This document shows, in pieces, positions 49,479 through 59,222 of a stretch of 64,000 nt of DNA. Positions within the stretch are counted from its first letter, which is position 1, and each line of letters opens with the position of its first letter. The stretch lies in assembly GCF_038594605.1 (NCBI RefSeq), contig NZ_JBCFZM010000001.1:806001-870000 (forward strand), written 5' to 3'. The notes beneath the pieces were generated by a model. That model was not told the origin of the DNA and made no database searches. It saw only the letters and a program-made list of their open reading frames with translations. Source of the DNA: Alteriqipengyuania bathyomarina_B. Its GTDB lineage: Bacteria; Pseudomonadota; Alphaproteobacteria; Sphingomonadales; Sphingomonadaceae. The translations under genes and the position numbers were made by a program.

Positions 49479-51359
49479 ATGGTTAGCAGCCCCGTATCAG
49501 GCGTCGCCGGTTCCGTACGGATCCATCAACTGACCTTAGCCCAACTTCGTAAAGCAGAGAGACATGGCAAGCGCTTGGATGAAACTGGCAAAGCACGCGC
49601 AGTGCTCGATGCCCCGCCCTTGACCACAACCGGGCTTAACCTGGAAGCACTTTATCTGGCCCACATCGACGGGGCTTTCTTGCCAAAGGCCCGCACGAAG
49701 GTGCTCCACGTTTTGGTGCAATTCCCATCCGAGTTGGTCGATGGTGAAGATGGCCCATACATGCTCAAACACGCGCGGTTTTTCGCCGAATCTGTGTTTG
49801 GTAGTAATGCGATCATTGCGGACCGACTTGATCGTGATGAGAAAGGGCGACGGAACGTAGACCTGTTTGTCGTGCCCAAATACATCAAAAAGACGAAACA
49901 CACGGAGAAATCGGCCATCTCAGTGACCCGCCACCTCAAGCTGCTTGCCGATCGTTACGGGCGAAAACAGCATAAATGGGATACTGGTCGGGCTCTCCAA
50001 GACGCGCTTCACGACTACATGGACCTTATCATGGGCCTTGAGGGTGTCCAGCGGGGAAACCCTAAAGCAGTTGCAGGTGATGACTGGAAAAGCGCTGAGG
50101 AACTTCGCGCAGAAGAAATTGCGAGAATTTCGGCTGACTTGGATAGGCAGCGATCCGAAATAGAAGAACAACGCAGAAACACGCAAAGCCTCCAGGATGT
50201 TGCCGAGGCCGATCGATCGGCCGCCAATGCGTTGCGCAACAGCGCAGACGCTGTCCGAGAAGAGGCATACCGGCAAGAAAGCGCGGCGAAGCAAGCACGT
50301 GCTGAAGCAGAACGGATTAAGCTCGAAGCTGAGGCTATCCGAAACCGGGCATTAGATTCCGAAGCTAAAGCTGAAACCGCAAGGCATCGAAAGGCCCAAG
50401 AGCTCGAACAACGAGAAATGAAGCTCGCGACGGAGACAGCGGAGGTCGAAAAAAAATCGAAAAATCTATCATCCGATTTAGAGACTGCTCAAGATAACCT
50501 ACTGGCTTCGCAAAGGGCTTTAGCTGGAATTGCAGCGAAAGAGGAAGCGATCAAATCCGCGAACAATAAACGGAGGGCCGAACAAGAAGTTCAAGATAAG
50601 CAACTGGCCCTTCTTGCACGCGCGGCCGACGATGATGCTGGCCTTGAATTGAAGCTAAGAGGCGACCGCTTCGAAATGAACGAGCGAATGATGACAGAGT
50701 CAGAGCGCGAAACCTACCACCAACCTTGGCACGAAGCTTTGATCGCTCTCGCCCGGTCTCTCGCCAGGATGTTGAAGAAACTTCGCGATAGGGCCCGAAC
50801 GCTGAATTTGCGCGAGACTGAGTTTGAAAAGCGAAAAAGAGTCGACGAAGCGCGCGATCGTGAAGAGCGGGCTGACATTGAGGCGCAACGCCGCCAAGCC
50901 AGGGAGATGCTGGCCAAAACAATTGAATTGCAGACGACTGCAAACGTAGATCTCAAGGACCGGCAAGAAGGCATCCACAGCAACGAGAATGAACAGAAAA
51001 CGTGGCTGTTCATTCTTAAACTCACAAGAGACTTCCCGCAGATGTTCGATATAGCCTCCACGGGAAGGATTTCGCTCACCGAGGAGGGGAGGAAGCAGTC
51101 AGAACATCGCATCATTCAAACACTGGCCAAGGAGCCCCCTGATTGGGTAAAATCGACCGTAAAGCAGCAATTGACACTCGCCGAGGAGACCGCTGCGGCA
51201 AATGCCAAGCGGAAGGACGCTGAGCAATTGGCAGATCGTATGGCCCAGCTCCTGAAAGAGGCAGGCCCGGTGCTAACCCCTGCCCAAGCAAATCTCAAAG
51301 AAAGGGCCAATCAGGCGATGTTGGCAGTTGCCGCACAGCAAGAGAATTCTGGGCGTTAA
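49479..51359 (+). CDS. Mob/Pre-like protein with long coiled coil and degenerate metal motif
   Basis: A 626-residue protein started by an ideal GGGGAGG six bases before the ATG. The N-terminal 150 residues look like a plasmid mobilisation/recombination (MobV/Pre) fold: TKVLHVLVQFPSELVDGEDG, then RLDRDEKGRRNVDLFVVPKY (about 114-134), where MobV relaxases have HxDExxPHxH; here the histidines are absent. Residues about 190-500 are a long charged coiled coil. It may be a nonenzymatic DNA-binding or structural mobilisation factor. It is the last gene of the island. Confidence 0.6.
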   Translation: MVSSPVSGVAGSVRIHQLTLAQLRKAERHGKRLDETGKARAVLDAPPLTTTGLNLEALYLAHIDGAFLPKARTKVLHVLVQFPSELVDGEDGPYMLKHARFFAESVFGSNAIIADRLDRDEKGRRNVDLFVVPKYIKKTKHTEKSAISVTRHLKLLADRYGRKQHKWDTGRALQDALHDYMDLIMGLEGVQRGNPKAVAGDDWKSAEELRAEEIARISADLDRQRSEIEEQRRNTQSLQDVAEADRSAANALRNSADAVREEAYRQESAAKQARAEAERIKLEAEAIRNRALDSEAKAETARHRKAQELEQREMKLATETAEVEKKSKNLSSDLETAQDNLLASQRALAGIAAKEEAIKSANNKRRAEQEVQDKQLALLARAADDDAGLELKLRGDRFEMNERMMTESERETYHQPWHEALIALARSLARMLKKLRDRARTLNLRETEFEKRKRVDEARDREERADIEAQRRQAREMLAKTIELQTTANVDLKDRQEGIHSNENEQKTWLFILKLTRDFPQMFDIASTGRISLTEEGRKQSEHRIIQTLAKEPPDWVKSTVKQQLTLAEETAAANAKRKDAEQLADRMAQLLKEAGPVLTPAQANLKERANQAMLAVAAQQENSGR

Positions 51360-51405
51360 GAGCGCTCACTGCTCTAACAGCGGAACTCAAGGTTTTCCCT
51401 CGCGC

Positions 51406-51437
51406 TGTGCCACGAATTGTGCCACAGATTGTGCCAC
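51406..51437. repeat. Right arm-type repeats of the recombinase
   Basis: TGTGCCAC at 51406, 51418 and 51430, exactly 12 bases apart and in the same orientation as the left array at 36092-36134. Confidence 0.75.
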
Positions 51438-51506
51438 ACGCTTCGACCGGAAGCGTGGAAACGGCTGTTTTCTGCGCTTGTTTAGAAGCGGTTGAAAAAA
51501 GGTCTG

Positions 51507-51526
51507 GAATCCTGTCTCCCCGACCA
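51507..51526 (+). repeat. attR core
   Basis: Second copy of the 20-base tRNA-Pro 3' end sequence, including the CCA triplet; it is not part of a complete tRNA gene here. Confidence 0.93.
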
Positions 51527-51690
51527 TTCTCTTGCGCGCGGACGATCAACACTCGCCCCCCGCCCCATGCACCCGAAGATCCGTACCCGGTCTGCCAAAA
51601 GTCGATTATCCTCGATTAACCGCCTGAACGCGGGTTGATAGTCCGGTACGGTGTGTCATTATCGACATTCACAGGGGGGAGCGAACGCGA

Positions 51691-53145
51691 ATGGTGCAAT
51701 CGCGCACACGGATGATGATGGTACGCGGCAAGGCTCCCTTGTTGGGGCTCTCGCTGCTCGTGACCCTCGGTGGCTGTGCCACGATGGGCGAGCCGTCGGT
51801 CCCGTCATCCGCGGCGCCGCAGGTGCCCGAACGCTGGGCGATTGCGGACCCCACCGGCCCCGAGATCGAGCTGCAGGCTTACTGGCAACTGCTCGACGAT
51901 CCGCTGGTCGACCGATTCGTCGAGCGCGCACAATCCGGCAATCTCGATCTGGCGCAGGCTGCCTCGCGGCTCCGCCTGGCGCGCACGCGGCTTCGCGAGG
52001 CCCGGGCAGGCCGCCTGCCCAGCGTGTCGGCCAATGCCGGCGTCGGCCGCGACGTGGGCGATTTCGCACCGGATGATCTGCAGTTGGTGCTGGGCGCCGA
52101 TATCGCGTGGGAGGCGGACCTTTTCGGTCGCATATCGGGCTCGATAAACGCTTCCGAAGCGAACCTTCGGGCAGCGGGCTATACCCTCGCCGATCTGGAG
52201 CGGGCAATCGTGGGATCGGTGGCCACGCAGACGATTACCGCCCGCTCGCTCGCGCGGCAGCTGGCGATCTCACGTAATGCGCTGGCCAATCAGGAAGACA
52301 ATCTCCAGATCGCGCAGTGGCGCAACCAGGCGGGCCTTGTCTCCAGTCTCGACGTCGAGCAGGCGCGCACCCAGCGCGCGCAGACTGCCGCGAGCATCCC
52401 GCAGCTGGAAAGCGATCTGATCGCGACGGCCAATGTCATCTCCACCCTGATCGGCGAGCCGCCGGGCGCGGTCTATGCAGCGCTGATCGCCGACACGCGC
52501 GCGCTGCCCGTTCCCCCGCGCTCGGTCGGGCTGGCAGTGCCCGCGGAAATCCTACGTCGCCGACCCGATGTGAGCGCCGCCGAAGCGCAGCTGGCCGCCG
52601 ATCTCGCGCAGGTCGGCATCGCCCGGGCGCAGCTCTCTCCGTTCGTCCGGCTGACCGGGACGGTCGGCAGCACCGCCCTCGGCGTCGACAATCTGCTCGA
52701 CGTCATCACCGGCAATCTCTTTGCCGGGATCACCCAGCTCCTGTTCGACGGTGGCCGCACGCGCGCGCAGATCGACGGGGCGCAAGCCATTGCCGACGGA
52801 TCGCTCGCGGCGTGGCGGCAGAGCATTCTGGTCGCACTGGAAGAGGTCGAAACCGCATCGGTCCGCCTCGACGCGACGGACGAGCGGGTGGCCGCGTTCA
52901 TCGAGGCCAGCGACGGTGCGCGCAATGCGGCAATCCTCGCCCGCAGTCAGTACGAGGCCGGGCTGATCGATTTCCAGACCCTGCTCAACGTCGAAAGTTC
53001 ACTGCTGAGCGCCGAGACGGCGGAGGTGTCCGCCGAGGCGGCCCGCGCCATCGCCTTCATCAATCTTGCGCGTGCTCTTGGCGGCGGCTGGCGCGCGCCC
53101 CAAGCCATCGAAGCGGCCATCGAGACCGGACCCCAACAGCCATGA
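51691..53145 (+). CDS. Outer-membrane efflux lipoprotein (TolC/NodT-type)
   Basis: A 484-residue outer-membrane factor. The signal peptide carries a lipobox LVTLGGC, and the body contains two OEP repeats, e.g. YWQLLDDPLVDRFVERA and IPQLESDLIATANVISTLIG. It forms the trimeric outer-membrane duct of a tripartite exporter. Its stop overlaps the adaptor start (ATGA), giving a four-gene operon with adaptor, ATPase and permease. Confidence 0.92.
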   Translation: MVQSRTRMMMVRGKAPLLGLSLLVTLGGCATMGEPSVPSSAAPQVPERWAIADPTGPEIELQAYWQLLDDPLVDRFVERAQSGNLDLAQAASRLRLARTRLREARAGRLPSVSANAGVGRDVGDFAPDDLQLVLGADIAWEADLFGRISGSINASEANLRAAGYTLADLERAIVGSVATQTITARSLARQLAISRNALANQEDNLQIAQWRNQAGLVSSLDVEQARTQRAQTAASIPQLESDLIATANVISTLIGEPPGAVYAALIADTRALPVPPRSVGLAVPAEILRRRPDVSAAEAQLAADLAQVGIARAQLSPFVRLTGTVGSTALGVDNLLDVITGNLFAGITQLLFDGGRTRAQIDGAQAIADGSLAAWRQSILVALEEVETASVRLDATDERVAAFIEASDGARNAAILARSQYEAGLIDFQTLLNVESSLLSAETAEVSAEAARAIAFINLARALGGGWRAPQAIEAAIETGPQQP

Positions 53146-54437
53146 CAAAGACCGACAGCACCTCTTCGGACAATATCGACGAATTTCTCGGCGAAAAGCC
53201 GCGCCCTCGCTGGCGCCGGTGGATGAAATTCTGGCTGCCCGCGGTCATTATCATCGCGCTGGTCCTGCTGATTTCCACCTGTTCGGGCGGCAACGAGGCA
53301 CCGAGCTATATTACCGAGGATGTGGAGCGAGAATCGCTCGACATTACGGTTACCGCGACCGGCAACCTGCGCCCGACCAATCAGGTGACCGTGGGCTCCG
53401 AAGTCAACGGCCCGGTCGAGCGGGTGCTGGTCGACGTGAACGACCGGGTGACGCGCGGACAGGTGATCGCGGTGATCAACACCGAGATCATCGACCAGCA
53501 GATCGCGCAGTCGCGCGCGCAATTGAACGCTGCCCGGGCCAGCCTGTCGCAGTCGCGTGCAACGCTGGATGTGGATACCGCGCAGCTCGCGCGGCTCGAA
53601 GAGGTGCGGCGGCTTTCGGACGGGCGTGTCCCCTCCCAGGTCGAGCTGGAGCAGGCCCAGGCCGCGGTCGCGCGCGACAAGGCGGCGGTTGCCTCCGCCC
53701 GCGCAAATATCGAAGCGGCACAGGCAAGCCTGCAGGCCAACCTCACCACCCGCAGCCGCGCGGTGATCCGCGCGCCGGTGACCGGGGTCGTGCTGGCCCG
53801 CCAGATCGAACCGGGCCAAACCGTCGTCGCCAGCTTCAATACGGTCACCCTGTTCGTGATCGCCGAAGATCTGTCCGCGATGCAGCTGCGCGTCTCGATC
53901 GACGAAGCCGACGTCGGCGCCGTCGAAGCGGATCAGAGCGCGACCTTCACGGTCGATGCCTATCCCGGCCGTCGCTTCCCAGCGCGGGTCGAGCGGGTCG
54001 ATCTGGCCTCGGCCAATACGGTCGAGAATCAGTCTGCCGCTGCGGGCAACTCGGTTGTCAGCTATGAGGCGCGGCTGGCGGTGGATAATCCGCAGGGCCT
54101 GTTGCGACCCGGGATGACCGCCACCGCAACCATCGCCACCAAGTCCACCGGCCAGGCGATGCTGGTGCCCAACGCGGCGCTGCGCTTCAACCCCGGAGAG
54201 CAAAAGGGCGCCAGCGGCGGGGTCTTCAACCCGCAGATCGGGCTGGAGGAACAGGAACAGCAATCGGGCATCGGCGTCGGCAGCCGTCAGAAGGTGCAGG
54301 TGCTGCAAGAGGATGGCACCCTGCGTGCGGTCGACGTGGTCACCGGGCAGAGCGACGGACGTCGTACGGTCGTGCGGTCCTCCGATCTCAAGCCGGGCAT
54401 GAAGGTCGTTACCGGACTGCGAGCCCAGGGCGAATGA
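53142..54437 (+). CDS. MacA-type membrane-fusion adaptor
   Basis: A 431-residue adaptor with an N-terminal membrane anchor (WLPAVIIIALVLLIS), the lipoyl half NLRPTNQVTVGSEVNGPVER, a coiled-coil hairpin and the RAPVTGVVLARQIEPGQTVV second half. It links the inner-membrane ABC exporter to the outer-membrane duct. It overlaps both neighbours by four bases. Confidence 0.92.
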   Translation: MTKTDSTSSDNIDEFLGEKPRPRWRRWMKFWLPAVIIIALVLLISTCSGGNEAPSYITEDVERESLDITVTATGNLRPTNQVTVGSEVNGPVERVLVDVNDRVTRGQVIAVINTEIIDQQIAQSRAQLNAARASLSQSRATLDVDTAQLARLEEVRRLSDGRVPSQVELEQAQAAVARDKAAVASARANIEAAQASLQANLTTRSRAVIRAPVTGVVLARQIEPGQTVVASFNTVTLFVIAEDLSAMQLRVSIDEADVGAVEADQSATFTVDAYPGRRFPARVERVDLASANTVENQSAAAGNSVVSYEARLAVDNPQGLLRPGMTATATIATKSTGQAMLVPNAALRFNPGEQKGASGGVFNPQIGLEEQEQQSGIGVGSRQKVQVLQEDGTLRAVDVVTGQSDGRRTVVRSSDLKPGMKVVTGLRAQGE

Positions 54438-55147
54438 GCGCAGAGCCGCTCATCGAAATGGAAGGCATCACCAAGGTCTTCGGCACCGGGAGCGCGGCGT
54501 TCCAGGCGCTCAAGGGCGTCGACCTGACGATCGCCCGCGGAGATTTCGTGGCGATCATGGGGCCCTCGGGCTCGGGCAAGTCGACCACGATGAACATCCT
54601 TGGGTGTCTCGACGTGCCGACCGGCGGCATATTCCGCTTTCGCGGCGTCGAGGTGCAGAAGCTCAATCGCGATCAGCGCAGCCTGCTGCGTCGCAGATAT
54701 CTCGGCTTCGTCTTCCAGGGCTTCAATCTGCTGGCGAGAACCACCGCGCTCGAGAATGTCGAGCTGCCATTGCTCTATCGCGGCGAGAAGAAGGCCGTGC
54801 GGCAGGAGGCCGCGATGCGCAGCCTCGATGCGGTCGGCCTCGCGCCGTGGGCGAGCCACACGCCTGCCGAGCTTTCGGGCGGACAGCAACAGCGCGTCGC
54901 GATCGCACGGGCGCTGGTGACCGACCCCGACGTGCTGCTGGCCGACGAGCCGACGGGTAACCTCGACACCGAACGCTCGGTCGAGATCATGGAGCTGCTG
55001 CGCAAGCTCAACCGCGAGGGGATCACCGTGCTGATGGTGACCCACGAAGAAGAAATGGCCTCTTTTGCCAAAACCATCGTGCATTTTCGCGACGGGCTGG
55101 TCGAACGGGTCGAGCGCGGCGCGCGCAGCATGGAGGTGCCCGCCTGA
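54434..55147 (+). CDS. MacB-type ABC transporter ATPase
   Basis: A 237-residue nucleotide-binding subunit of the LolD/MacB type: Walker A GPSGSGKSTTMNIL, signature ELSGGQQQRVAIARAL, Walker B VLLADEPTGNLDTE and the H-loop MVTHEEEM. It pairs with the FtsX-like permease encoded next; it shares one base with that start. Confidence 0.95.
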   Translation: MSAEPLIEMEGITKVFGTGSAAFQALKGVDLTIARGDFVAIMGPSGSGKSTTMNILGCLDVPTGGIFRFRGVEVQKLNRDQRSLLRRRYLGFVFQGFNLLARTTALENVELPLLYRGEKKAVRQEAAMRSLDAVGLAPWASHTPAELSGGQQQRVAIARALVTDPDVLLADEPTGNLDTERSVEIMELLRKLNREGITVLMVTHEEEMASFAKTIVHFRDGLVERVERGARSMEVPA

Positions 55148-56343
55148 TGCTGGGTGCAACCTTCCTCCTCGCGCTGCGCGAAATCCGGCGACACATCCTG
55201 CGCTCGATCCTGACCACGCTGGGCATCATCATCGGCGTGGCCGCGGTGGTGACGATGGTGACGCTTGGCAATGGCGTGACCGCTTCGGTGCAGGAGTCCG
55301 TCTCCTCGCTGGGGGCGAGCAACTTCATCGTCTTCCCGGTGCGCAGCGAACGAGGCGCGATCCGCCCCTTCGACCAGACTGACGTCGACGCGGTCGAACA
55401 GCAGATCGCGGGCGTGCAGGTTGCGGCGGGGAACGCCAGTGCGAACGCGACCGCGATCCACAACGGGCAGGACTGGGATACCAGCGTAACCGGCGCGAAC
55501 TCCGCCTTCCTCGAAGCACAGTCGATCGAGGTTACCGAAGGGCGCCCCTTCAACCGCGATGAAGAGGTCGCGGGCAAGAACGTGTGCCTGCTCGGGCCCA
55601 AGGTGCGCGAAGAGATATTCCTGGCCGATTCCTCTCCCGTGGGCGAACAGATGCGGCTGGGCGAGGTTTCCTGCACCGTGGTCGGCGTGCTCGAAGAACG
55701 CGGCCAGGGCGGCAATGGCGCGGACGACGACAATACTGTTTTCATGCCTCTCAAGACGGTGCAGCGCCGGTTCCGCGGCAACGACAATCTCGATTTCTTC
55801 GTGGTCAAATACGACACCGGCTACCAATCGTCCGCGATCCAGGAATCGCTGATCGATCTGCTGCGCGAACGGAGGCTGCTGCGCGGTGAGGAAGGCAATG
55901 ATTTCAATATCATCGATACGGCGCAGGTGAACGATGCGCTCGGCTCTGTTACCGGGGCGCTGACCGGCATGGTCGCCATCATCGCCTCGATCAGCCTGCT
56001 GGTCGGGGGGATCGGGATCATGAACATCATGCTCGTCTCGGTGACCGAGCGGACCCGCGAAATCGGCATCAGGCTCGCCATTGGCGCATTGGCCCGCGAA
56101 GTACGGCTGCAATTCCTGACCGAAGCGGTGGTGCTATGTGCGCTGGGCGGGCTGGTCGGCCTGATCCTCGCCTTCCTCGCGTCGATCTCGCTCGCGTCGG
56201 CGATCGACGTGCCCTTCGTGTTCGATCCGACGATCAATATTCTCGCGCTCGCATTCTGCGCCTTCATGGGGATCGTCTTCGGCTATTACCCCGCGCGAAG
56301 GGCGTCGCAGCTCGATCCGATCGAAGCGCTCCGCCACGAATAA
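55147..56343 (+). CDS. MacB-type FtsX-domain permease
   Basis: A 398-residue permease with one N-terminal transmembrane segment, a large periplasmic domain (about 45-270) and three C-terminal transmembrane segments with the FtsX motif VGGIGIMNIMLVSVTERTRE. Together with the ATPase it acts as a mechanotransmission exporter; possible cargos are macrolides, peptides or lipoproteins. ATPase and permease are separate genes here, unlike E. coli MacB. Confidence 0.93.
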   Translation: MLGATFLLALREIRRHILRSILTTLGIIIGVAAVVTMVTLGNGVTASVQESVSSLGASNFIVFPVRSERGAIRPFDQTDVDAVEQQIAGVQVAAGNASANATAIHNGQDWDTSVTGANSAFLEAQSIEVTEGRPFNRDEEVAGKNVCLLGPKVREEIFLADSSPVGEQMRLGEVSCTVVGVLEERGQGGNGADDDNTVFMPLKTVQRRFRGNDNLDFFVVKYDTGYQSSAIQESLIDLLRERRLLRGEEGNDFNIIDTAQVNDALGSVTGALTGMVAIIASISLLVGGIGIMNIMLVSVTERTREIGIRLAIGALAREVRLQFLTEAVVLCALGGLVGLILAFLASISLASAIDVPFVFDPTINILALAFCAFMGIVFGYYPARRASQLDPIEALRHE

Positions 56344-56352
56344 GCCAGAGCG

Positions 56353-57621
56353 TCAGGGCGCCGGCTCTGCCTCGCGTTCTTCGCCCTCGTGCGTGGCGGC
56401 CCAGACGACGCTGCCGGCCGAGAAGCCGTGGACGATGGTCGACAGCAGGATCGTGAACGTGACGGTCGCCCACAATACTCCTTCGTCGACCAGGTCGAGC
56501 TGCCCGCCCGCATAGGCGAGGTAGTAGATCGATCCGATCCCGCGCACCCCATAGAAGGCGACCACCCCGCGCTGGCGAAGCGACAGCGATGTGCCCCATA
56601 GGGCCAGCATGCCCGAGAGCGGCCGGAAGACGAAGATCAACGCCACGCCGAGCGCCGCGTGGCGCCAGTCGAGATAACCGAACAGCGCGGGAATTGCGCC
56701 GCCCAGCAGCACAAGCAGGATCGCGGTAACCGAATGCTCCAGCGCGCTCGAGAAGCTGTGCAGGCGCCCGTGGTACTCGTGCTCTTTCTCCGTGCGGCGC
56801 AGCACCACGCCCATCGCGAAGGCGGCGATGAAACCATATCCCTCGATCAGTTCGGTCAACCCGTAGGTGACGAGCACACCCGCGAGCGCGATCACTCCGG
56901 TGCCCGCATTGGCAAGCGGATTGCGGCTCGGGACCGAGAAGAGGATTTTGCCCAGCAACCAGCCCGCCGAGGCGCCCGCCAGCGTGCCGACTGCAATCTT
57001 GTAGAGTACGTAGAACCCGAACCACTCGCCAATCCAGTCTGTCACCCCTCCGCTTGCCGCGACCAGGAAGATCGCGAGGTAGACGAAGGGAAAGGCCAGC
57101 CCGTCGTTCAGCCCCGCCTCGGTGGTCAGCGCAAAGCGCACCGGATGCTCCCCGCCCTCGGTCGGCGCGCCGACCTGCACATCGGCGGCGAGCACCGGAT
57201 CGGTCGGCGCCAGCACCGCTGCAAGCAGTACCGCCGCGGCGAGCGTCAGGCCCACGCCCAGCCCCAGCGCAGCGACCGCGAGGATGCAAAGTGGCATGGC
57301 GATCACTAGAAGGCGGACGGTCGGGCTCCACAAACCCTTGCCGAAGAAACGGTCGATGCGGATTCCGGTGCCGAACAGCGCGATGATGACCGCGAATTCG
57401 CTCGCCAGTTCCCACACGCGCGGATTGTCGATCGGGCTCAACGCATCGGGGACACCCGGCAGCAGACCGAACACCGCCAGCCCGCCGAGGATCAGCAGGC
57501 CCGACGCGGCAGGCTCGCGCCCATGCAGGAAGCGCGGCAGCCAATAGGCGACGATGATCGCGAGCCCGCACCCGGCAAGCAAGATATGATAGGGGTCGAG
57601 ACCGAATTTTGCGCCGTCCAT
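56353..57621 (-). CDS. CPA1-type cation:proton antiporter
   Basis: A 422-residue protein with 11-12 hydrophobic helices and the conserved AAVLLAAVLAPTDPVLAADV motif and the ALTTEAGLNDGLAFPFVYL segment (Glu-Asn-Asp). It exchanges Na+ or K+ for H+ across the inner membrane. Its end lies nine bases from the end of the convergent exporter operon. It may be cotranscribed with the M28 peptidase gene just upstream (40-base gap). Confidence 0.9.
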   Translation of the reverse strand: MDGAKFGLDPYHILLAGCGLAIIVAYWLPRFLHGREPAASGLLILGGLAVFGLLPGVPDALSPIDNPRVWELASEFAVIIALFGTGIRIDRFFGKGLWSPTVRLLVIAMPLCILAVAALGLGVGLTLAAAVLLAAVLAPTDPVLAADVQVGAPTEGGEHPVRFALTTEAGLNDGLAFPFVYLAIFLVAASGGVTDWIGEWFGFYVLYKIAVGTLAGASAGWLLGKILFSVPSRNPLANAGTGVIALAGVLVTYGLTELIEGYGFIAAFAMGVVLRRTEKEHEYHGRLHSFSSALEHSVTAILLVLLGGAIPALFGYLDWRHAALGVALIFVFRPLSGMLALWGTSLSLRQRGVVAFYGVRGIGSIYYLAYAGGQLDLVDEGVLWATVTFTILLSTIVHGFSAGSVVWAATHEGEEREAEPAP

Positions 57622-57661
57622 CTGCGCTTAACGCACGGCGTGACGATACGGCTCCCGCATC

Positions 57662-59056
57662 CTATTCAGCCGGTTTAAACGGCTCACGCGTGTTGGCGAG
57701 AATGCCGACCACTTGCGTCCACACCGCCACGTTCTGGCGCAGCTGCGCCGGGTCGATCTTGTCGAGCGTGTCGTTGTTGGTGTGGTGCAGATCGAAATAG
57801 CGTGTGCCATCCTGCTGCAGGTCGACCAGCGCGCCGCCCTGATCGCGCACGATGTTGAGATCGGCACCGCCGGTCGCGACCTCGCGCGAGGGCGCCACGC
57901 CGAAGCGCGCCACCGCCAGTGCCAGCTTGCGGTACAGATCCGGATTGCTCTGTGTGAAATTGCTATCGATGCGCCAGATACGATCGGCGCCGAAATCGCT
58001 TTCGATCCCGACCGCGATGGGCTCGTCGATATGCGCTTCGCTATAGGCAGCGCTGCCCCACAGGCCGGTTTCCTCCGCGCCCGCGAAGAGCACGCGGATA
58101 GTGCGCAGCGGCTGGCCCGCCTCGGCAACGTTCAGCGCAGTCGCGGCGGCAATCCCGCAGCCAGCCCCATCGTCGAACGCGCCAGTGCCGTTCCACCAGC
58201 TATCGAGGTGACAGGCGAGCAGTACGGGCGGCAACGACGGATCGGTGCCGACGATTTCGCCGACGACATTGCCACTGGTGGTCTCCCCGATCAGTTCGGG
58301 CGTCAGCACCAGCTGCATCGTGATCGGCTTGCCGTCCGCGCGCGCAAACATCCGTTCCAGATTGTCCGCATCGGGATTGGAAAGCGCGCCAGCGGGCGTC
58401 GCCTTCACGCCTTCGGGAAAGCTCGTGCCGCCGGTGTGCGGAGTACGATCGGTTTCGGTGCCGACCGAGCGGATCACCGTGGCGACCGCGCCCTTGCTCG
58501 CCGCGAGGCCCGGGCCGGTCCACCGTGCAGGGCCGGCGAAGCCATAGCCCGAGCCATCCTGCGTCGGGCGCATGTCGTGGCTAATAAAGGCGATCTTGCC
58601 CTTCAGGCTGCCTGCGGGTGCAGCGGCCAGATCGGCATAGCTGGGAAAATAGACGACCTCTGCTGTCATCCCGCTCTCGCCCGTGCTGGCGCTGTTGCCC
58701 AAGGGGACGATCGCCAGTTCCTGCGCGTAAGGCGCGACCACCCGGGCCATGGCCGGGCCACCCGGCACCCAGGTATCCATCTGATAGGGCTCGTCCGCGA
58801 CATTGGCGAAGCCGCGGCTTCTCAGCCAGTTCACCGCCCAGTCGCGCCCGCGCTTCTCCGCCTCGGTGCCCGCCTGCCGGGGGCCGACCTCGGTCGTGAT
58901 CCCTTCGACGAAATCCCACGCGATCGTATCGCTTTCGAGCGCTCCATCGGCGGCGCAGGCGAGTGCTCCCTCGCACGGGCCGGGGCCCAGCTGCGCGGCG
59001 GCGGGGGTGGTCAGGAAAGCGGCGGTAGCGGCAAGCGCGATGAGCGAGGTTTTCAT
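57662..59056 (-). CDS. Secreted M28-family metallopeptidase
   Basis: A 464-residue exported aminopeptidase/carboxypeptidase Q-like enzyme. The signal peptide ends at TPAAAQ. Metal ligands sit in ACHLDSWWNGTGAFDDGAGC (His, Asp), FAGAEETGLWGS (Glu-Glu) and ESDFGADRIW, with a final DLHHTNNDTLDKI. The protease-associated insert (about 125-230) is present. It cleaves peptides in the periplasm or outside. Confidence 0.91.
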   Translation of the reverse strand: MKTSLIALAATAAFLTTPAAAQLGPGPCEGALACAADGALESDTIAWDFVEGITTEVGPRQAGTEAEKRGRDWAVNWLRSRGFANVADEPYQMDTWVPGGPAMARVVAPYAQELAIVPLGNSASTGESGMTAEVVYFPSYADLAAAPAGSLKGKIAFISHDMRPTQDGSGYGFAGPARWTGPGLAASKGAVATVIRSVGTETDRTPHTGGTSFPEGVKATPAGALSNPDADNLERMFARADGKPITMQLVLTPELIGETTSGNVVGEIVGTDPSLPPVLLACHLDSWWNGTGAFDDGAGCGIAAATALNVAEAGQPLRTIRVLFAGAEETGLWGSAAYSEAHIDEPIAVGIESDFGADRIWRIDSNFTQSNPDLYRKLALAVARFGVAPSREVATGGADLNIVRDQGGALVDLQQDGTRYFDLHHTNNDTLDKIDPAQLRQNVAVWTQVVGILANTREPFKPAE

Positions 59057-59222
59057 GAACGAGAGCGCTAGCGCGCACGCTCGCGCCTGCCAAGTGCCAC
59101 CCCTTTCTCGACCACGGCAATCGACCGGATGCCGAAGTGATCCACGAAGGCACTAGCGGGAAATACGGTCTTCAGTCTCCCGGTCGAATCTCTATGATTG
59201 TCGGCGGGTCCGGGGGGATTTC

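Larger units (their letters stand above)
51360..51690. other. Island end and efflux-operon upstream region
   Basis: 331 bases without a supported gene. They hold three recombinase arm repeats, attR, and then about 160 bases of chromosomal leader with the ribosome site (a G-rich GGGGGGA run) of the outer-membrane efflux gene. Confidence 0.6.
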
